Shown one piece after another: positions 61,081 to 64,000 of a stretch of 64,000 nt of DNA; position 1 is the stretch's first letter; each line of letters starts with the position of its first letter. Both the position numbers and the translations under genes were made by a program. The notes beneath the pieces were generated by a model. It saw only the letters and a program-made list of their open reading frames with translations. It was not told the origin of the DNA and ran no database searches. This DNA comes from Chitinophaga pollutisoli (GTDB lineage Bacteria; Bacteroidota; Bacteroidia; Chitinophagales; Chitinophagaceae), in NCBI RefSeq assembly GCF_038396755.1, contig NZ_CP149822.1:3968001-4032000 (forward strand). The letters run 5' to 3'.

Positions 61081-61157
61081 GGATACGTCATGGATACTTC
61101 GGGGATACTCCGGGGATACTTCGGGGATACTCCGGGGATACTCCGGGGATACTCCGT
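61081..61157. repeat. 11-bp tandem repeat array, seven units
   Basis: Consensus GGATACTCCGG. Units 3, 5 and 6 are identical; 2 and 4 read GGATACTTCGG; the outer units (GGATACGTCAT and GGATACTCCGT) are worn. There are no spacers. Confidence 0.9.
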
Positions 61158-61194
61158 GCATTCAGCAAGGGTAATGTATTCCGCCTATATGCTT

Positions 61195-61260
61195 TAACCA
61201 TACAGTTAATATACAGTAACTATACAGTAACTATACGGTAACTATACAGTAACCATGCTG
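61195..61260. repeat. 11-bp tandem repeat array, six units
   Basis: Consensus TAACTATACAG: units TAACCATACAG, TTAATATACAG, TAACTATACAG, TAACTATACGG, TAACTATACAG, TAACCATGCTG. Same period as the array 38 bp to the left but unrelated in sequence and AT-rich. Confidence 0.9.
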
Positions 61261-61465
61261 TAAATCTTTTTCAGGACGAAACCCGATGTATGAAATTACC
61301 CGGTTTGAAGTATGGGGAGCATGATACAGATCATGACTTCAACTGTTTCTGATGGGTTCGTTTCGTTTTTTTTAAATTTTCAGGTATATAAAACCGGCGG
61401 CCTTTTTTCCCTTCACCTGCTCCATCCAACACTACACATATAAATCACCCAGCATGTTAACCCGT

Positions 61466-62788
61466 TTACAAAAACGCCTGCAGGGCGAGCACGCCGAGCA
61501 ACCCGCAGACCGATACGATGGTTTCCATGACGGACCAGGTGGCGAAAGTCTGTTTCAGGGTAAGATTGAAGTATTCCTTAAACAACCAGAAGCCGCCATC
61601 GTTCACGTGGCTGAACATGAGACTGCCCGCCCCGATGGAAAGTACCATCAGTTCGGGGTGAACCTGTTGCTGCTGGATGATGGGTAGGAGAATGCCGACG
61701 GTGGTAAGTCCCGCTACCGTGGCGGATCCTACGCAAACGCGTATGGCCGCTGCAATCAGCCAGCCCAGTACCAGCGGGGATAAGGCGAGCCCTTGCATGG
61801 ACTGGCCAATATAGGTGTTGATTCCACCGTCTTTGATCACCTGCATAAAAACGCCGCTGCCGGCGATGATGAGCATGATCGGGGCCACGTCTTTGAATGC
61901 AGTTTCGAGGGATTTCATGAGTGATTTCATGCCTGTTCCGCGGCGAAGCCCGAGGAAGTAGATGGCGGCCAGGAGCGAAAGCAGCATGGCGATATTAGGA
62001 TCTCCGATAATGGATACCGCCGGTCGCAGGGGGCTGCCAGGCGCCATGAAGGGATCGAGGGCCGTGGTGATGGTGAGGAGTATGAGGGGGAGCAGCGCGG
62101 TGAAGAGGCTGATGCCCAGTCCTGGCAGCTCATTGTCCGGCCGTTGCTGAATCTGTACGAGCCCTTGTTCGGGTGTAACTTCCATTTTCCGTAGTGTGCT
62201 GCCGAACAGGGGACCGGCGATGGCGATGGTGGGGATGGCGATGATAAGGCCGTATACGAGCGTCTTGCCCAGGTCTGCTCCCAGTTGCTGGCTGATGGCT
62301 GTGGGGGAGGGGTGCGGGGGTAAAAAGCCGTGGGCGGTGGATAATGCCGAAATCATTGGGATGCCGAGATACAGCAGGGGCAGTCTGGTGGAAAGGCCCG
62401 TGGCAAAGATCAGGGGTACCACGATCACGAAGCCGGCGGTGTAAAACATCGGGATGCCTACGAGCAACCCGGCCAGCGCCATGCCCCATTGAATCCTGGG
62501 GATGCCGAAAATCCGGATCATCGATGAAGTAATCCGTTGCGCGGCGCCGCTGTCGGCCACCAGCTTGCCCAGCATGGCGCCGAAGCCCAGGATGGTGACG
62601 AGCGACCCAAGGGTGGCGCCGATGCCGCCGGTAATGGATTTGCCGATGGCGGGGCCGTCGAGTCCGCAGGCCAGGGCCAGCAGGATGCTGACGATAATAA
62701 ATGAGATGAAGGTGTCGAGTTTCGCCCACATAATCAGGGCAATCAGCAGGAGTATGGAAAGAAGGACCAGTAACAAGGGTGATAGCAT
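61466..62788 (-). CDS. GntP family permease (gluconate:H+ symporter type)
   Basis: 440 residues from ATG 62788 (MLSPLLLVLLSILLLIALIMW); a longer frame to 62842 adds a non-typical N-terminus. About 12 predicted membrane helices. Family marks: FGAMLGKLVADSGAAQRIT, GLLVGIPMFYTAGFVIVVPL, FLPPHPSPTAISQQLGAD with the HPSP-type loop, and AGSLMFSHVNDGGFWLFKEYFNL. GntP members import gluconate and other sugar acids or hydroxy/D-amino acids (DsdX is a D-serine member). The neighbouring D-amino-acid genes make a D-serine-like substrate possible, but gluconate is the default. Confidence 0.92.
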   Translation of the reverse strand: MLSPLLLVLLSILLLIALIMWAKLDTFISFIIVSILLALACGLDGPAIGKSITGGIGATLGSLVTILGFGAMLGKLVADSGAAQRITSSMIRIFGIPRIQWGMALAGLLVGIPMFYTAGFVIVVPLIFATGLSTRLPLLYLGIPMISALSTAHGFLPPHPSPTAISQQLGADLGKTLVYGLIIAIPTIAIAGPLFGSTLRKMEVTPEQGLVQIQQRPDNELPGLGISLFTALLPLILLTITTALDPFMAPGSPLRPAVSIIGDPNIAMLLSLLAAIYFLGLRRGTGMKSLMKSLETAFKDVAPIMLIIAGSGVFMQVIKDGGINTYIGQSMQGLALSPLVLGWLIAAAIRVCVGSATVAGLTTVGILLPIIQQQQVHPELMVLSIGAGSLMFSHVNDGGFWLFKEYFNLTLKQTFATWSVMETIVSVCGLLGVLALQAFL

Positions 62789-62841
62789 CGGGCTGTGGAA
62801 TTTTATGAGTTGAAGATAACAAAGCCCGGTAATAAATACCA

Positions 62842-62880
62842 TAAAAAAAGCAGCTCCCCGGATGGAGAGCTGCTGAAAAG
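62842..62880 (-). terminator. Intrinsic terminator after M1 aminopeptidase
   Basis: AGCAGCTC pairs with GAGCTGCT, loop about 10 nt, followed on the minus strand by seven T; about 70 bp after the M1 stop and before gntP. Confidence 0.78.
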
Positions 62881-62894
62881 GATATCGGAAGCGG

Positions 62895-62917
62895 AAGTGA
62901 GTGACACAACGGCGGCC
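62895..62917 (+). repeat. Dispersed 23-bp repeat, copy 3
   Basis: AAGTGAGTGACACAACGGCG plus GCC, identical to copies 1 and 2; between the M1 gene end and its terminator. Confidence 0.85.
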
Positions 62918-62949
62918 GGGTCAGAGAACCGGGGCCGGCGCTATCATCA

Positions 62950-64000
62950 TTAATCTTCCTTGGTTTGTTCCTTGATCTTCTGCACGGTTTGCAGGATGTG
63001 GCTGGCCTGTTTGCTGAGCTCGTTGCGGAGCTCGCCGGATGAAGCGGCGGCTTTCTCCTGCTTTTTCTTCGCGATGGGCTGCATCAGGTTCATGATGTAG
63101 TTGTTCACCCAGTTGTTATTGAAGGAGGTGATGGCATCGGTCACGTCGTCCACGCCTTTGGTGACCAGAGCGGTATTGTCGATCTGGCCGAGGATGCCCA
63201 GGTAGAGGATGGCGGCGCCGATTTTATCCTGCCCGGTGCTGTTGGCGAGGTTGGTGGCGAAGTAGGGCACATCCGCTTCGCTGCCGTTCTGGGCGTATAC
63301 GTTGGCGATCGCGGTACCGAGGGCGCCACGGGCGTCTTTCTCCATGGATTTGGCGAGCGGGTATGCCTTTTTCAGGTCGAGGTCGGCGAGGCCCACGAGT
63401 CCGGCGCCTTCCACGAGGTAGGAGCGGTCTTTCAGTGCGGCTTCAAACAGCGCTACGTACTGCGGATCCTTCAGTTTGCTGATCTGCTTGAGGGAAGCGG
63501 CGCGCACCGGCGCTGCGGGATCGTTCTTCGCGAGATCGAGCAAAATGGGCAGGGCGGCGGTTTTTACGTCGTTGTTATCCATTTTGAGGCCAGCGATGGC
63601 GATGGCGCGGAGGCCTTCGAACTTGTCTTTCAGTGCAGCGATCACTGTGGCGCGGGCATCCGCGTTGCCAGTCTGCTGTTTCAGGCACTCTTCGATAGCC
63701 TCGCGGCGGTCGCGGTAGGTAGGCGCGTTTTTATATTGGAAAACGTAAGTGGCCAGGTTACGGCGGTCAGTTTTTTCGAGAATGAGGATCTTGTCGCCGT
63801 CCACATTCACGAAATCAGGCTTTCCGTTTACGGGGAAGCTGAAATGGCTCGTCTTCTCCGTAATGCGCACTTTGTGGCGGGTCTTTTTGCCGCCTTCGTA
63901 CACGTCGATCGCGATGGGGAGGTCGAAGATCTTCTCGCCCTTCTGCTCGATCGTTACACCGGCGAATCCGGGCTTGCTATAGTCGTAGGCGATATCCAGC
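62950..64000 (-). CDS. M1 family aminopeptidase, C-terminal part
   Basis: The frame is open from the right edge, so only the last 350 residues are seen. The start of the visible part (YSKPGFAGVTIEQKGEKIF, VRITEKTSHFSFPVNGKPDFVNVDGDKILI) is the beta domain that follows the catalytic domain in M1 aminopeptidases, and the rest is a HEAT-like helical repeat domain (RATVIAALKDKFEGLRAIAIAGL, AAPVRAASLKQISKL, YLVEGAGLVGLADLDLKKAYPLA) with a Lys-rich end. The zinc motif is off the window. It is a different, longer M1 type than the one at 20218. Confidence 0.88.
   Translation of the reverse strand, partial: LDIAYDYSKPGFAGVTIEQKGEKIFDLPIAIDVYEGGKKTRHKVRITEKTSHFSFPVNGKPDFVNVDGDKILILEKTDRRNLATYVFQYKNAPTYRDRREAIEECLKQQTGNADARATVIAALKDKFEGLRAIAIAGLKMDNNDVKTAALPILLDLAKNDPAAPVRAASLKQISKLKDPQYVALFEAALKDRSYLVEGAGLVGLADLDLKKAYPLAKSMEKDARGALGTAIANVYAQNGSEADVPYFATNLANSTGQDKIGAAILYLGILGQIDNTALVTKGVDDVTDAITSFNNNWVNNYIMNLMQPIAKKKQEKAAASSGELRNELSKQASHILQTVQKIKEQTKED

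Larger units (their letters stand above)
60901..61465. other. 565-bp intergenic region with two 11-bp tandem repeat arrays
   Basis: Between ridA and gntP, both leftward. No gene seen. It holds the 7-unit array 61081-61157, the 6-unit array 61195-61260 and AT-rich flanks. Sequence before 61081 is the presumed promoter region of ridA; I find no exact Bacteroidota promoter. Confidence 0.6.

Noticed and set aside
61081..61260. CRISPR-like repeats
   Set aside because: Units are 11 bp and directly adjacent without unique spacers, and there are no cas genes.

Overview
The window looks like chromosome from a GC-rich Bacteroidota, most likely family Chitinophagaceae (Chitinophaga-like). The signs are two SusC/SusD pairs, FecR anti-sigma factors with an ECF sigma factor, TonB-dependent receptors with carboxypeptidase-like N-terminal domains, many Sec/lipoprotein-exported glycosidases and peptidases, and promoters of the Bacteroidota type (TTTG, 19 bp, TAnnTTTG) in front of both tRNA genes. 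I see no phage, insertion sequence, CRISPR array or rRNA.

Layout. 1-5 kb: a GH92 mannosidase cut by the left edge, two receptor N-termini joined tail to tail, a stand-alone DUF2185 (Imm33-type) protein and an HSL-type esterase. 4.9-8 kb: a MarR repressor with a clear operator, followed by a rifampin-phosphotransferase-like enzyme. 8-13.8 kb: a TPR lipoprotein, a VOC protein, a GH10 xylanase, a GNAT enzyme, tRNA-Glu and a divergent HxlR/SDR pair. 13.8-18.5 kb: a frameshifted FecR, two related unknown proteins and a PLP aminotransferase. 18.5-22 kb: GH20 hexosaminidase and an M1 peptidase. 22-32 kb: ECF sigma, a metallo-beta-lactamase-fold enzyme on the other strand, FecR, SusC, SusD and a TlpA-like thioredoxin lipoprotein. 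32-37 kb: a methyltransferase, twin small acetyltransferases and a DUF2339/DUF3999 membrane pair. 37.7-45 kb: a polysaccharide utilisation locus (SusC, SusD, heparinase-II-like lyase). 45-49 kb: SRPBCC protein, AraC regulator and outer-membrane receptor. 49-53.5 kb: a second identical tRNA-Glu, gap, pgk and an M20 dipeptidase. 53.6-58 kb: a response regulator, the LemA/TPM/TPM set, DUF1835 and CHRD proteins. 58-64 kb: M19 dipeptidase, D-threonine-aldolase-type enzyme, RidA, a GntP permease and the C-terminus of an M1 aminopeptidase.

The genes fit a scavenging, glycan- and peptide-degrading lifestyle: alpha-mannosides, xylan, beta-N-acetylhexosaminides and a uronic-acid glycosaminoglycan-like polymer are the predicted substrates, plus dipeptides and D-amino acids. 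The rph/marR pair is a predicted antibiotic-inactivation unit.

The most unusual signals are not single genes. (1) Three intergenic tandem arrays have unrelated units but the same 11-bp period. (2) A perfectly conserved 23-bp sequence occurs three times between genes. (3) Five genes are each broken by what looks like one missing base, in or beside a short homopolymer; this points to assembly error or, for the two FecR genes broken at the same homologous place, possibly something biological. (4) Two TonB-receptor N-termini face each other at one junction, the signature of an inversion. (5) The GH92 enzyme has Gln in place of the expected catalytic Glu.
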